Under the pieces are notes generated by a model. That model saw only the letters and a list, made by a program, of their open reading frames with translations, ran no database searches and was not told the DNA's origin. 42,575 nucleotides of DNA from FEN-1250 sp039918615 (GTDB lineage Bacteria > Gemmatimonadota > Gemmatimonadetes > Gemmatimonadales > Gemmatimonadaceae), in contig JBDSHG010000174.1 of assembly GCA_039918615.1 (NCBI GenBank), positions 1 to 42,575 of the forward strand. The letters are read 5' to 3'. Both the position numbers and the translations under genes were made by a program. The stretch's first letter is position 1. The number at the start of each line of letters is the position of its first letter. Shown piece after piece: positions 17,162 through 24,799 of this stretch.

Positions 17162-17973
17162 TGGACAACCCCACCGTGCGTCCGCTGCCACTACTCACCG
17201 CGAGCCGCATGTTCATCCGCATGCTCGCCGTCCAGGCCTCGTGGAACTACGAAACGATGCTTGGCACCGGCATCGGCTTCTCCGTCGAGCCTGCGCTGCG
17301 CGATCTTCCCGGTGGCCGGAAGGGCGACTCGTACCATGCGGCGCTCGCGCGCGAGACGCACTACTTCAATGCGCACCCGTATCTCGCCGCGGTTGCAGTC
17401 GGTGCGCTCGCGCGCGTCGAGCTCGACGGGAGTCTTCCGCCCGCGCAGATCGAGCGCTTCCGCATCGCGCTCTGCGGTCCCCTCGGCTCGGTCGGCGACC
17501 GCCTGGTGTGGGCGGGATGGCTGCCGTTCACGGTGCTCGTCGCGCTGCTCGCGTATGGGCTCGGTGCGGGTCCCGTGGTGGTCGTCACGCTCTTCCTCCT
17601 GCTCTACAACGCCGGGCATCTGGGGCTGCGCGCGTGGGGGTTGCATACCGGGTGGACACACGGCAAGCGCGTTGCGGGCTCGCTCGCGACCCCGATTCTC
17701 CGTCAGGGACCCGAGTATCTCGCGCGCGCGGTGATGGGGTTGTGCGGCCTCGCGCTGCCGCTCGCCGCCGCGCGCATCCTCGGGCACTCCGAGATGCCGC
17801 TCGCCACCGAGGCGCGAAAGACGATTCTGGGCGCGCACGCGCTCCTGTTTTTGCTCCTCGCGGTCGCGGCGCTCCTCGGCCTCGCGCTCGTCAAGCTCCA
17901 TGGTCGGATCGATGGCTGGCGCGTCGCACTCCTGATCGTCGTTCTCCTCGCTCTACACTCGGTTGCCACATGA
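17161..17973 (+). CDS. Mannose-family PTS permease subunit EIID
   Basis: A 270-residue EIID protein. The cytoplasmic N-terminal part has FIRMLAVQASWNYETMLGTGIGF, the usual family block, followed by HYFNAHPYLAAVAVGALARVE and CGPLGSVGDRLVWAGW. Hydrophobic segments complete the C-terminal half. Together with EIIC it makes the sugar-translocating complex. All four mannose-type domains are therefore present and appear intact, so the system could transport a sugar rather than be purely regulatory. Confidence 0.92.
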   Translation: MDNPTVRPLPLLTASRMFIRMLAVQASWNYETMLGTGIGFSVEPALRDLPGGRKGDSYHAALARETHYFNAHPYLAAVAVGALARVELDGSLPPAQIERFRIALCGPLGSVGDRLVWAGWLPFTVLVALLAYGLGAGPVVVVTLFLLLYNAGHLGLRAWGLHTGWTHGKRVAGSLATPILRQGPEYLARAVMGLCGLALPLAAARILGHSEMPLATEARKTILGAHALLFLLLAVAALLGLALVKLHGRIDGWRVALLIVVLLALHSVAT

Positions 17974-18239
17974 TGAAGGAACGCACGGTCGAAATCGTGA
18001 ACAAGAACGGCCTGCACGCGCGCCCCGCCGCCGAGATCGTGAAGCTCTCGTCGAAGTTCAGGAGCGAGATCACCATCGTTCGCGATGACCTCGAGGTGAA
18101 TGGCAAGAGCATCATGGGAGTCATGATGCTCGCTGCGGAATGCGGCTCGAACATCCTCGTGCGTGCGAACGGGGACGATGCCGAGCAGGCGCTCAATGCG
18201 ATTGCCGATCTGGTTGCGGCCAAGTTCGGAGAGCGGTAA
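17973..18239 (+). CDS. ptsH: Phosphocarrier protein HPr
   Basis: An 88-residue HPr. Counting from the ATG at 17973, the catalytic His15 is in NKNGLHARPAAE and the regulatory Ser46 is in VNGKSIMGVMML, both in their classical positions. An ATG three bases earlier (17970) overlaps the EIID stop and may be used instead. HPr takes phosphate from EI on His15 and gives it to EIIA. Ser46 is the target of HprK, whose gene lies 3.3 kb upstream in the same gene chain. Confidence 0.95.
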   Translation: MKERTVEIVNKNGLHARPAAEIVKLSSKFRSEITIVRDDLEVNGKSIMGVMMLAAECGSNILVRANGDDAEQALNAIADLVAAKFGER

Positions 18240-18241
18240 CA

Positions 18242-20014
18242 GTGGATCGCCGCCTCACCGGTATTTCCGCTTCGCCCGGCATCGTCGCCGGGCCTGTCTA
18301 CGTGCTCCACTGGGAAGTTCCGGAGGTGACGCAGCGGATCGTGTCCGATGAGGAGATCCCCGCAGAGATCGATCGCTTCAACCAGACGCTTGGGCGCGCG
18401 CGCGACCGCCTCGAATCCGTGCGTCGCCGCGCCGCGCATCACGCCGGTGAAGAGGAGGCCAGGATCTTCGAGGCGCAGATACTGATGATGCAGGATACCG
18501 AGATGATCGGCCGCGTAGAGGCGCTCATTCGACAGAATCTCGCGGCGGAGTCCGCGTTCGAGATCACGATGCTCGACCTGCGCCAGCACTTCGCGCGTCA
18601 TGCGTCGGCGATGATGCGTGAGCGAGTCGGCGATCTCGCCGATGTGCAGATACGGATCCTCTCACTCCTGCTTGGCCTCCCGGATCATGACCCGGTCGAC
18701 GTGCCGAAGGGCGCGAACGCGATTCTCGTCACGCACGATCTGACGCCGAGCCTCACCGTGCAGCTCGACCGTGAAGCAATCGCTGCCATCGCGACCGACG
18801 AGGGCACACGCATCTCGCACGTCGCGATTCTCGCGCGCTCGCTCGGAATTCCCGCGGTCGTCGGCCTGCGCGATGCCACGAGCCGGTTGCGTACCGGGGA
18901 AATGGCTATCCTCGACGGAGCCGCGGGCACGATCTCCGTGAATCCGACCGCCGACGAGATCCGCCACTTCAACGAGCGCTCGAAGCGCGAGGCGAAGCTC
19001 ATCGAGGAGCTCGAGCTGCTGCGCAGCGCCGAGTCGGTGACGCTCGATGGAGAGCGGCTCGTGCTTCGCGCGAACGTCGACTTTCCGGAGGAAGCGGACT
19101 TCGCGGCGCGCAGCGGCGCGGACGGCGTGGGGCTCATGCGCACGGAGTTTCTCGTCGTCGGCCGCTCGACGATGCCGGATGAAGAGGAGCAGTTTCGTGC
19201 CTACAAGAAGGTGGCCGAGTCGTTCAACGGCGCGCCGGTCGTCATTCGCACGTACGACATCGGCGGCGACAAGCTCCCGGTCGGCGGACATCCCGCCGAG
19301 GCGAATCCGTTCCTCGGCTGGCGCGCGATCCGCATGTGCCTCGACGAGCCGGAAATGTTCAAGGTGCAGCTGCGCGCGCTCATGCGCGCCGCGTCGTTCG
19401 GCGACGTGCGCATCATGCTTCCGCTCGTCGTCACGCAGGATGAAGTGCGTCAGGCGCGCGCGCTGCTCGCGGAGTGCTCCGCCGAGCTCGAGGCGCGCGG
19501 GCTCGCGCACAGGAAGGACATCCCGGTGGGTGTGATGATCGAGACGCCGGCTGCCGCCGTATCGGCCGACAGCTTCGTTGGCGATGCGTCCTTCTTCAGC
19601 ATCGGGACCAACGATCTCACGCAATACACGCTCGCGATCGATCGCGGGAATGCGAACCTCGCGCCGCGATTTACGCCGCTGCACCCCGCGGTGCTGCGGC
19701 TCATCCGGCGCACGGTCGAGGTGGGCGACGTGAACGGCATCGAAGTTACGGTGTGCGGGGAGATGGCATCGCAGCCGCTCACCGCCTTCGCACTCATCGG
19801 GCTCGGCGTACGCAGCATGAGCGTGTCGCCCCGGTCGGTGACGCTGCTCAAGCGTCTCGTGCTCGGCACCACGGCGACGGTCGCCGCCGAGGCCGCGAGG
19901 CAGGCGATGGAGTCGCGCACGGCCGCGGCCTCCGAAGCGCTTATCCTGCGCGCCTTTACGGACACTTTCGGCGAGGTCGCCGAACTGCTCGACGGGTTGC
20001 CACACGCGATGTGA
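18242..20014 (+). CDS. ptsI: PTS enzyme I (phosphoenolpyruvate-protein phosphotransferase)
   Basis: A 590-residue EI that starts the phosphate relay from PEP. The N-terminal HPr-binding domain is followed by the phosphohistidine His193 in GTRISHVAILARSLGIP. The C-terminal PEP-binding barrel shows DGVGLMRTEFL, the signature region DASFFSIGTNDLTQY and the active-site Cys505 in VTVCGEMASQP. The GTG start at 18242 is two bases after the HPr stop and gives the usual RRLTGISASPGIVAGP opening. The far 3' end holds the -35 element of the likely metK promoter. Confidence 0.95.
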   Translation: MDRRLTGISASPGIVAGPVYVLHWEVPEVTQRIVSDEEIPAEIDRFNQTLGRARDRLESVRRRAAHHAGEEEARIFEAQILMMQDTEMIGRVEALIRQNLAAESAFEITMLDLRQHFARHASAMMRERVGDLADVQIRILSLLLGLPDHDPVDVPKGANAILVTHDLTPSLTVQLDREAIAAIATDEGTRISHVAILARSLGIPAVVGLRDATSRLRTGEMAILDGAAGTISVNPTADEIRHFNERSKREAKLIEELELLRSAESVTLDGERLVLRANVDFPEEADFAARSGADGVGLMRTEFLVVGRSTMPDEEEQFRAYKKVAESFNGAPVVIRTYDIGGDKLPVGGHPAEANPFLGWRAIRMCLDEPEMFKVQLRALMRAASFGDVRIMLPLVVTQDEVRQARALLAECSAELEARGLAHRKDIPVGVMIETPAAAVSADSFVGDASFFSIGTNDLTQYTLAIDRGNANLAPRFTPLHPAVLRLIRRTVEVGDVNGIEVTVCGEMASQPLTAFALIGLGVRSMSVSPRSVTLLKRLVLGTTATVAAEAARQAMESRTAAASEALILRAFTDTFGEVAELLDGLPHAM

Positions 20015-20026
20015 ACTCGGTAAAAT
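19997..20026 (+). promoter_or_regulatory. Putative sigma70-type promoter for metK-ahcY
   Basis: TTGCCA at 19997-20002 (five of six bases of TTGACA) and TAAAAT at 20021-20026 (five of six of TATAAT) are separated by 18 bases. The -35 lies in the last codons of ptsI and the -10 just after its stop. Transcription would begin near 20033 and give a leader of about 70 bases before metK. This is the best promoter match in the core region, but it is a sequence match only. Confidence 0.5.
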
Positions 20027-20030
20027 GCAA

Positions 20031-20102
20031 CTCCACCGTTTCGGCTCGAACGCAGCGGTCTCCCGCCTCGGCTGAGCCGCGCACGTACCCTCGCCGCCCC
20101 CA
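20031..20102 (+). promoter_or_regulatory. Structured, C-rich metK leader of unknown type
   Basis: The 5' leader of metK contains two sets of pairings that exclude each other. One is ACCG (20035-20038) with CGGT (20056-20059) around a TTCG/CGAA mini-hairpin at 20040-20050. The other is CGGCTC (20042-20047) with GAGCCG (20074-20079). There is no Shine-Dalgarno before ATG 20103, only a C-rich stretch. I do not recognise any known SAM or SAH riboswitch class here. It may be a regulatory leader or simple GC-rich folding. Confidence 0.3.
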
Positions 20103-21284
20103 ATGAACAGCTTCGTCTTTACCTCCGAATCGGTGACCGAAGGTCACCCCGACAAGATCGCGGATCAGATCTCCGACGCGGTGCTCGATGCCATCCTCGC
20201 GGCGGATCCGGATGCGCGCGTTGCGTGCGAGACGCTGGTCACCACCGGACTCGCGTGCGTGGCCGGGGAGATCACCACGAACACCTACGTGTCGATCCCC
20301 GACATCGTCCGCGGCACGATCGCGTCGATCGGCTACAACGACGCGAGCTTCGGCTTCGATGGAAAAACGTGCGCGGTGCTCAGCACGATCGATCGTCAGT
20401 CGCCGGACATCGCGCAGGGTGTGGATACGGGCGGCGCGGGCGATCAGGGGATGATGTTCGGCTACGCCTCGGACGAGACGCCCGAGCTCATGCCGATGCC
20501 GATTCAGCTCGCGCATCGCATCACGCAGATGCTGGCCGAGCGACGGAAGTCGGGCGCGCTGCCGTGGCTCCGTCCGGATGGCAAGGCGCAGGTCACCGTG
20601 GAGTATGAAGACGGGAAGCCGGTACGCGTCGGAACCGTCGTGGTCTCGACCCAGCATGCGGAAACCATCGCGAACGACGAGCTGCGCGCCTCGATCATCT
20701 CGGAAGTGATCGAGCGCTCGATCCCGCCGGAGCTGCTCGCCGGTGATGTGAAGTACCACATCAATCCGACGGGACGCTTCGTCGTCGGCGGGCCGCAGGG
20801 CGACGCCGGACTCACCGGACGCAAGATCATCGTCGACACGTACGGCGGCGCCGCGCGCCACGGCGGCGGCGCGTTCAGCGGCAAGGATCCGTCGAAGGTC
20901 GATCGCTCCGCCGCGTACGCCGCGCGCTGGGTTGCGAAGAACGTCGTCGCCGCGGGCTTTGCGAAGCGTTGCGAGGTGCAGCTCGCGTACGCGATCGGCG
21001 TCGCCGAGCCGGTGAGCATCATGGTCGACACGTTCAACACGTGCATGATACCCGAGGAGCGCATCCGTCACGCGATCCGCGAGGTCTTCGACCTCAGCCC
21101 GCGCGGAATCATCAAGGCGCTCGGACTTCGCTCGCCGATCTATCGCCGCACGGCGTCCGGCGGGCACTTCGGTCGTGCCCCGTTGACCGAGAAGGTCGGC
21201 GGCGTGTCTCACACGTTCTTCACGTGGGAGCGCACCGACCGCATCGACGATCTGCGTACCGCCGCCGAAAGCTCGCGCGTCTAG
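20103..21284 (+). CDS. metK: S-adenosylmethionine synthetase
   Basis: A 393-residue MetK that makes SAM from methionine and ATP. It shows FTSESVTEGHPDKIADQISD at the N-terminus with the catalytic His, the GAGDQGMMFGYA signature (about residues 112-123), and the P-loop-like GGGAFSGKDPSKVDRSAAY. The sequence is complete and of normal length. It is followed after 33 bases by ahcY, which removes the SAH produced when SAM is used, so the two form a methyl-cycle operon. Confidence 0.97.
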   Translation: MNSFVFTSESVTEGHPDKIADQISDAVLDAILAADPDARVACETLVTTGLACVAGEITTNTYVSIPDIVRGTIASIGYNDASFGFDGKTCAVLSTIDRQSPDIAQGVDTGGAGDQGMMFGYASDETPELMPMPIQLAHRITQMLAERRKSGALPWLRPDGKAQVTVEYEDGKPVRVGTVVVSTQHAETIANDELRASIISEVIERSIPPELLAGDVKYHINPTGRFVVGGPQGDAGLTGRKIIVDTYGGAARHGGGAFSGKDPSKVDRSAAYAARWVAKNVVAAGFAKRCEVQLAYAIGVAEPVSIMVDTFNTCMIPEERIRHAIREVFDLSPRGIIKALGLRSPIYRRTASGGHFGRAPLTEKVGGVSHTFFTWERTDRIDDLRTAAESSRV

Positions 21285-21317
21285 CGCGCAATTCTGACTT
21301 CCAACCGGACTCACTGA

Positions 21318-22676
21318 ATGGCTACGATCACGAAGGATGCGGCACCCGCGGCGACGTACGACGTGAAGGACCTCGGGCTCGCGGATGCTGGACGCCGCCG
21401 CACCGAGTGGGCCGAGCGTTCGATGCAGGTGCTGCGCCAGGTCAAGGAGCGTTTCGCGACGGAGAAGCCGTTCACCGGACTGAAAATGTCGTGCTGCCTG
21501 CACGTCACGGCCGAGACGGCGAACCTCATGATCACGCTCAAGGCTGGTGGCGCTGATGTCGCGCTCTGCGCGTCGAATCCCCTCTCGACGCAGGATGATG
21601 TCGCGGCGCACATGGTGAAGCACCACGACATCAAGGTCTTCGCGATCAAAGGCGAGGACAACGAGACGTACTACGAACACATTCGCGCGGCGATCGCGCA
21701 CGGCCCCGACATCACGATGGATGACGGCGCCGATGTCGTCGGCGCGCTGCACATGATCGCGCTCGGACGCCTCGACGATCTTCCACCCGCGGTTCGCAAA
21801 TGGGTGGAAGGGATGGACGCCGCCGCGCGGAAGGCGCTACTCGACAACGTCATCGGCAGCACTGAGGAGACGACCACCGGTGTCATTCGCCTCAAGGCGA
21901 TGGCGAAGGAAGGAATTCTCCGCTTCCCGGTGATCTCCGTGAACGACTCGTTCACGAAGCATCTGTTCGACAACCGTTACGGCACGGGACAGTCGACCAT
22001 CGACGGCATCATTCGCGCCACGAATCTGCTGCTCGCGGGGTCGACGTTCGTCGTCGCCGGCTACGGATGGTGCGGGCGCGGTGTCGCCTCGCGCGCACGC
22101 GGGCTCGGTGCCAACGTGATCGTCACCGAGATCGATCCGCTGAAGGCGCTCGAGGCGGTGATGGATGGCTACCGCGTGATGACGATGGAAGATGCCGCGC
22201 CGGTCGGCGACATCTTCTGCACGCTCACGGGGAATCTCCACGTGCTGCGCGGCGAGCACTTCTCCGCGATGAAGGACGGCGCGGTGGTCTCGAACTCGGG
22301 GCACTTCAACGTCGAGATCAACATCGACGAGCTGAAGTCGCTCGCCGGCGGGAAGTCGCGCGAGGTTCGCCCGTTCGTCGAGGAGTACGTCATCGGCACT
22401 AAGCGCGTCTTTCTGCTCGGCGAGGGACGGTTGATCAACCTCGCGGCGGCCGAGGGACATCCGGCGAGTGTGATGGACATGAGCTTCGCGAACCAATCGC
22501 TCGGCGCAGAGTATCTCGTGCAGGAGCGCCAGTCACTCTCGAATGATGTGCATCGCGTGCCCGAGGCCGTCGATCGCGAGATCGCGCGGCTCAAGTTGCA
22601 GGCGATGGGCTCGAACGTCGACATTCTCACGGCGGAGCAGGTGAAGTATCTCGCTTCGTGGGACATGGGAACCTGA
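21318..22676 (+). CDS. ahcY: Adenosylhomocysteinase (SAH hydrolase)
   Basis: A 452-residue NAD-dependent SAH hydrolase that splits S-adenosylhomocysteine into adenosine and homocysteine. Visible blocks are MSCCLHVTAETANLMITL at the substrate site, VNDSFTKHLFDNRYGTGQS, the NAD-binding loop VAGYGWCGRGVASRARGLGA (starting near residue 246), NSGHFNVEINID, and the C-terminal HPASVMDMSFANQSL. All are intact. It shares the transcript with metK. No terminator is evident in the 54 bases before the next gene. Confidence 0.97.
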   Translation: MATITKDAAPAATYDVKDLGLADAGRRRTEWAERSMQVLRQVKERFATEKPFTGLKMSCCLHVTAETANLMITLKAGGADVALCASNPLSTQDDVAAHMVKHHDIKVFAIKGEDNETYYEHIRAAIAHGPDITMDDGADVVGALHMIALGRLDDLPPAVRKWVEGMDAAARKALLDNVIGSTEETTTGVIRLKAMAKEGILRFPVISVNDSFTKHLFDNRYGTGQSTIDGIIRATNLLLAGSTFVVAGYGWCGRGVASRARGLGANVIVTEIDPLKALEAVMDGYRVMTMEDAAPVGDIFCTLTGNLHVLRGEHFSAMKDGAVVSNSGHFNVEINIDELKSLAGGKSREVRPFVEEYVIGTKRVFLLGEGRLINLAAAEGHPASVMDMSFANQSLGAEYLVQERQSLSNDVHRVPEAVDREIARLKLQAMGSNVDILTAEQVKYLASWDMGT

Positions 22677-22730
22677 TCCGGTGCAGGGCGGTGCCGCAGT
22701 AGTGCGAAACGGCCTCGAGCGGGAGATGAG

Positions 22731-23270
22731 ATGATCGAAGTGAACGTTGCCAGGCTCGGGCTCGACAGCGTATCGAGCTCGTACGTCGTGATCCTGCAGG
22801 AGAAAGGCGGTGATCGGCTGCTCCCGATCTGGATCGGACAGCCGGAGGCGGAGAGTATCGTGATGGAGATGAACCACATCCATCCGCCCCGGCCGCTGAC
22901 GCACGACCTCTGCAAGCGGCTGATCACGGGCATGGGCGCCGTGCTGAACCGCGTGCAGATCACGAAGGTGCAGGACAACACGTACTTCGCCGAGCTGCAC
23001 CTGCTGCGTGGGGAGGACACGTTCCAGATCGACGCGCGTCCGTCCGACAGTATCGCGATCGCGCTTCGCTTCTCGGCGCCGATCTTCGCGCAGGAGTCGC
23101 TGCTCACGGCGATCGAGGTCGAAGATGCCGAGATCGGCGGTGCGATCGAGGACGACGACGACGATGACACGCCGATCATCCCCGAGGAGCCGCGCGACAT
23201 GAGCGTAGAATCGCTCAAGGAGTATCTCGAGAAGATGCGCCCCGAGGATTTCGGGAAGTTCAACTTGTGA
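22731..23270 (+). CDS. Bifunctional nuclease (BFN, DUF151) family protein
   Basis: A 179-residue protein. The N-terminal 130 residues form the DUF151 domain: VARLGLDSVSSSYVVILQE, LLPIWIGQPEAESIVMEM, RPLTHDLCKRLI and DARPSDSIAIALRF. A short acidic stretch (EDDDDDD) and a helical tail follow. Plant and some bacterial members cut RNA and DNA, but the role in bacteria is unclear. The ATG at 22731 gives the standard N-terminus. The stop overlaps the GTG of the following exported protein (GTGA). Confidence 0.88.
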   Translation: MIEVNVARLGLDSVSSSYVVILQEKGGDRLLPIWIGQPEAESIVMEMNHIHPPRPLTHDLCKRLITGMGAVLNRVQITKVQDNTYFAELHLLRGEDTFQIDARPSDSIAIALRFSAPIFAQESLLTAIEVEDAEIGGAIEDDDDDDTPIIPEEPRDMSVESLKEYLEKMRPEDFGKFNL

Positions 23271-24529
23271 TCGAGGCACACCGGACGCCGGTACAGCGAG
23301 TGGGGGCGGTCGCACGGAGCGGCCGCCCTTCGCGTGTCGCGCGGCGCGTGCTCACCGCGTGTGCGCTGCTCGTATCCGTTGCGCCGCACGCAGTGCGCGC
23401 GCAAGACAGTGCGGCGGTCAACGGCACGATCGGCCCCGTCGCCAGCACGGTCAATGGTCGCGTCATGCGGCCGCGACTCAAGTCGCTCGGACCGGTGGGC
23501 GGCGTCTGGGTCACGATCCATCGTGTCGCCTCAGACAGCGCCGGCCCGCTCGACTCGATCCGCACGCGCGCCGATGGCCGCTTCGCGTTCCACTATGCGC
23601 GCTGGGGGAAGGACGCCGTCTACTTCGCCTCCGCGTCGTATTCCGGGATCGCCTACTTCTCGCGCCCGCTGACGTCGGCGCACGCGAGCGGCGATGACGC
23701 GGGGATCATGGTCTTCGACACGACCTCGATTCACTTTCCGCTCGCGATCAAGGGGCGGCACATCGTGATCTCGTCGCCGGCGGTGGACGGATCGCGCGAG
23801 ATCGTGGAGGCGTACGAGATCGCGAACGAGAGCGAGCAGACGCTCGTCTCGCCGGACGATGCGCATCCGACGTTTACGGCGCCGCTCCCCGCGAGCGCGT
23901 CGAACGTTCAGGTGGGCGAGGCGGACGTCTCGCCGGCGGCGATCAGCTCGGCGAATGGGCGACTGCGCGTCACTGCGCCCTTCGCGCCCGGGCTCAAGCA
24001 GCTGTCGTTCTCGTATACGCTGCCGCAGAAGTCCTTCCCGCTTCAGATCCCGCTCGAGCACGAGGTGACGGTGCTAGAGTTGCTTCTCGAGGAGCCGAAG
24101 GCAGAGGCACGCGGTGCGAAGCTCAAGCCGCAGCCGCCAGCGACGGTGGAGCAGCGCATCTTCCAGCGCTATCTCGCCGCCGACGCGCCTGCGGGATCGT
24201 CGATCGAGGTGCGCGTGCCCGTGATCGTGGCCGCGGCGAGCATGCGCGTGTATTGGGAGATCGCCGGCGCGCTCGCCGCGCTCATGGCGGCGGGGCTCGG
24301 TGCGTGGTACGCGCGGGCGCGACCCAAACGCGCGACCTTCGCGGCGAGTCGTGGCTCGAACGCACCGACCCAGTCGGAATCACTCGCGCGCGCGATTGCG
24401 CAGCTCGACACGGAGTTCGAGCGCGCCGCCACCGAGGATGCGGGTGCGCGGACCGCCTACGAACAACGCCGTCGCGAGCTCAAACGCGAGCTCGCGACTT
24501 CGCTTGACTCGGGCGGCCGTTCGATCTAG
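23267..24529 (+). CDS. Exported membrane-anchored protein with carboxypeptidase-regulatory-like domain
   Basis: A 420-residue protein, not assigned to a named family. It begins with an N-terminal signal region (RRVLTACALLVSVAPHAVRAQ). The next part, TVNGRVMRPRLKSLGPVGGVWVTIHRV then IRTRADGRFAFHY, resembles a carboxypeptidase regulatory-like (transthyretin-type) beta domain. A larger beta-rich part follows. One transmembrane segment (IAGALAALMAAGLGAWYA) lies near residue 335, and a charged C-terminal helix rich in Arg and Glu faces the cytosol. The GTG start overlaps the upstream BFN gene, so the two are translationally coupled; I know of no functional link between them. Confidence 0.65.
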   Translation: MIEAHRTPVQRVGAVARSGRPSRVARRVLTACALLVSVAPHAVRAQDSAAVNGTIGPVASTVNGRVMRPRLKSLGPVGGVWVTIHRVASDSAGPLDSIRTRADGRFAFHYARWGKDAVYFASASYSGIAYFSRPLTSAHASGDDAGIMVFDTTSIHFPLAIKGRHIVISSPAVDGSREIVEAYEIANESEQTLVSPDDAHPTFTAPLPASASNVQVGEADVSPAAISSANGRLRVTAPFAPGLKQLSFSYTLPQKSFPLQIPLEHEVTVLELLLEEPKAEARGAKLKPQPPATVEQRIFQRYLAADAPAGSSIEVRVPVIVAAASMRVYWEIAGALAALMAAGLGAWYARARPKRATFAASRGSNAPTQSESLARAIAQLDTEFERAATEDAGARTAYEQRRRELKRELATSLDSGGRSI

Positions 24530-24549
24530 CTTCGTTTTCAGATTCTGAT

Positions 24550-24764
24550 TTCCAGCGGATACGGGTCACGGAAGCCGGTGCAACTCCGGCGCGGTCCCGC
24601 CACTGTAACGGGGAAGTGCAGCGCTCGATCGCCACTGGCATTGCCGGGAAGGCGAGCGCAGAGCCCGAAGCCAGGAGACGCCTCGCGTCCGCGCCACACG
24701 TTCAGTCCCTCGGAGTAAGGGCTGGTGGCGACGAGCGCGCGCATCCATGCGCTCCGTCGCAGCC
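24550..24764 (+). ncRNA. Cobalamin (B12) riboswitch
   Basis: The adenosylcobalamin/cobalamin aptamer is plain: GCCGGTGCAACTCCGGCGC then GGTCCCGCCACTGTAAC at about 24574-24609, and the B12 box GAAGCCAGGAGACG at 24667-24680. P1 can be formed by GCGGA (24555-24559) and TCCGC (24688-24692). A long linker with its own hairpins (GCGACG 24728-24733 with CGTCGC 24755-24760, and GCGCAT/ATGCGC inside) leads directly to the terminator. It precedes btuF, and it is a transport-gene riboswitch of the usual kind: B12 binding should lower expression of the uptake operon. Confidence 0.95.
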
Positions 24765-24799
24765 GGGCACCTTCTCCGCGGAGACAGGTGCCCGTTTTT
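24764..24799 (+). terminator. Riboswitch-controlled intrinsic terminator / SD-sequestering hairpin
   Basis: CGGGCACCT (24764-24772) pairs with AGGTGCCCG (24786-24794). The inner TCTCCGCGGAGA (24773-24784) is itself a perfect palindrome, giving a very stable stem with only one bulged base. It is followed directly by TTTTT (24795-24799). This is a classical rho-independent terminator placed as the expression platform of the B12 riboswitch. The inner stem also hides GGAGA, the only SD-like sequence before the likely btuF start, so it may act on translation as well. Confidence 0.85.

Noticed and set aside
20015..20102. Known SAM-I, SAM-II or SAH riboswitch before metK
   Set aside because: The leader is too short for SAM-I, and no characteristic conserved core of these classes is recognisable. 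Only unnamed hairpins are reported.
24747..24797. ATG 24747 as the btuF start
   Set aside because: It is in frame but lies inside a hairpin between aptamer and terminator, and adds 17 non-signal-like residues before a good lipoprotein signal that starts at TTG 24798.
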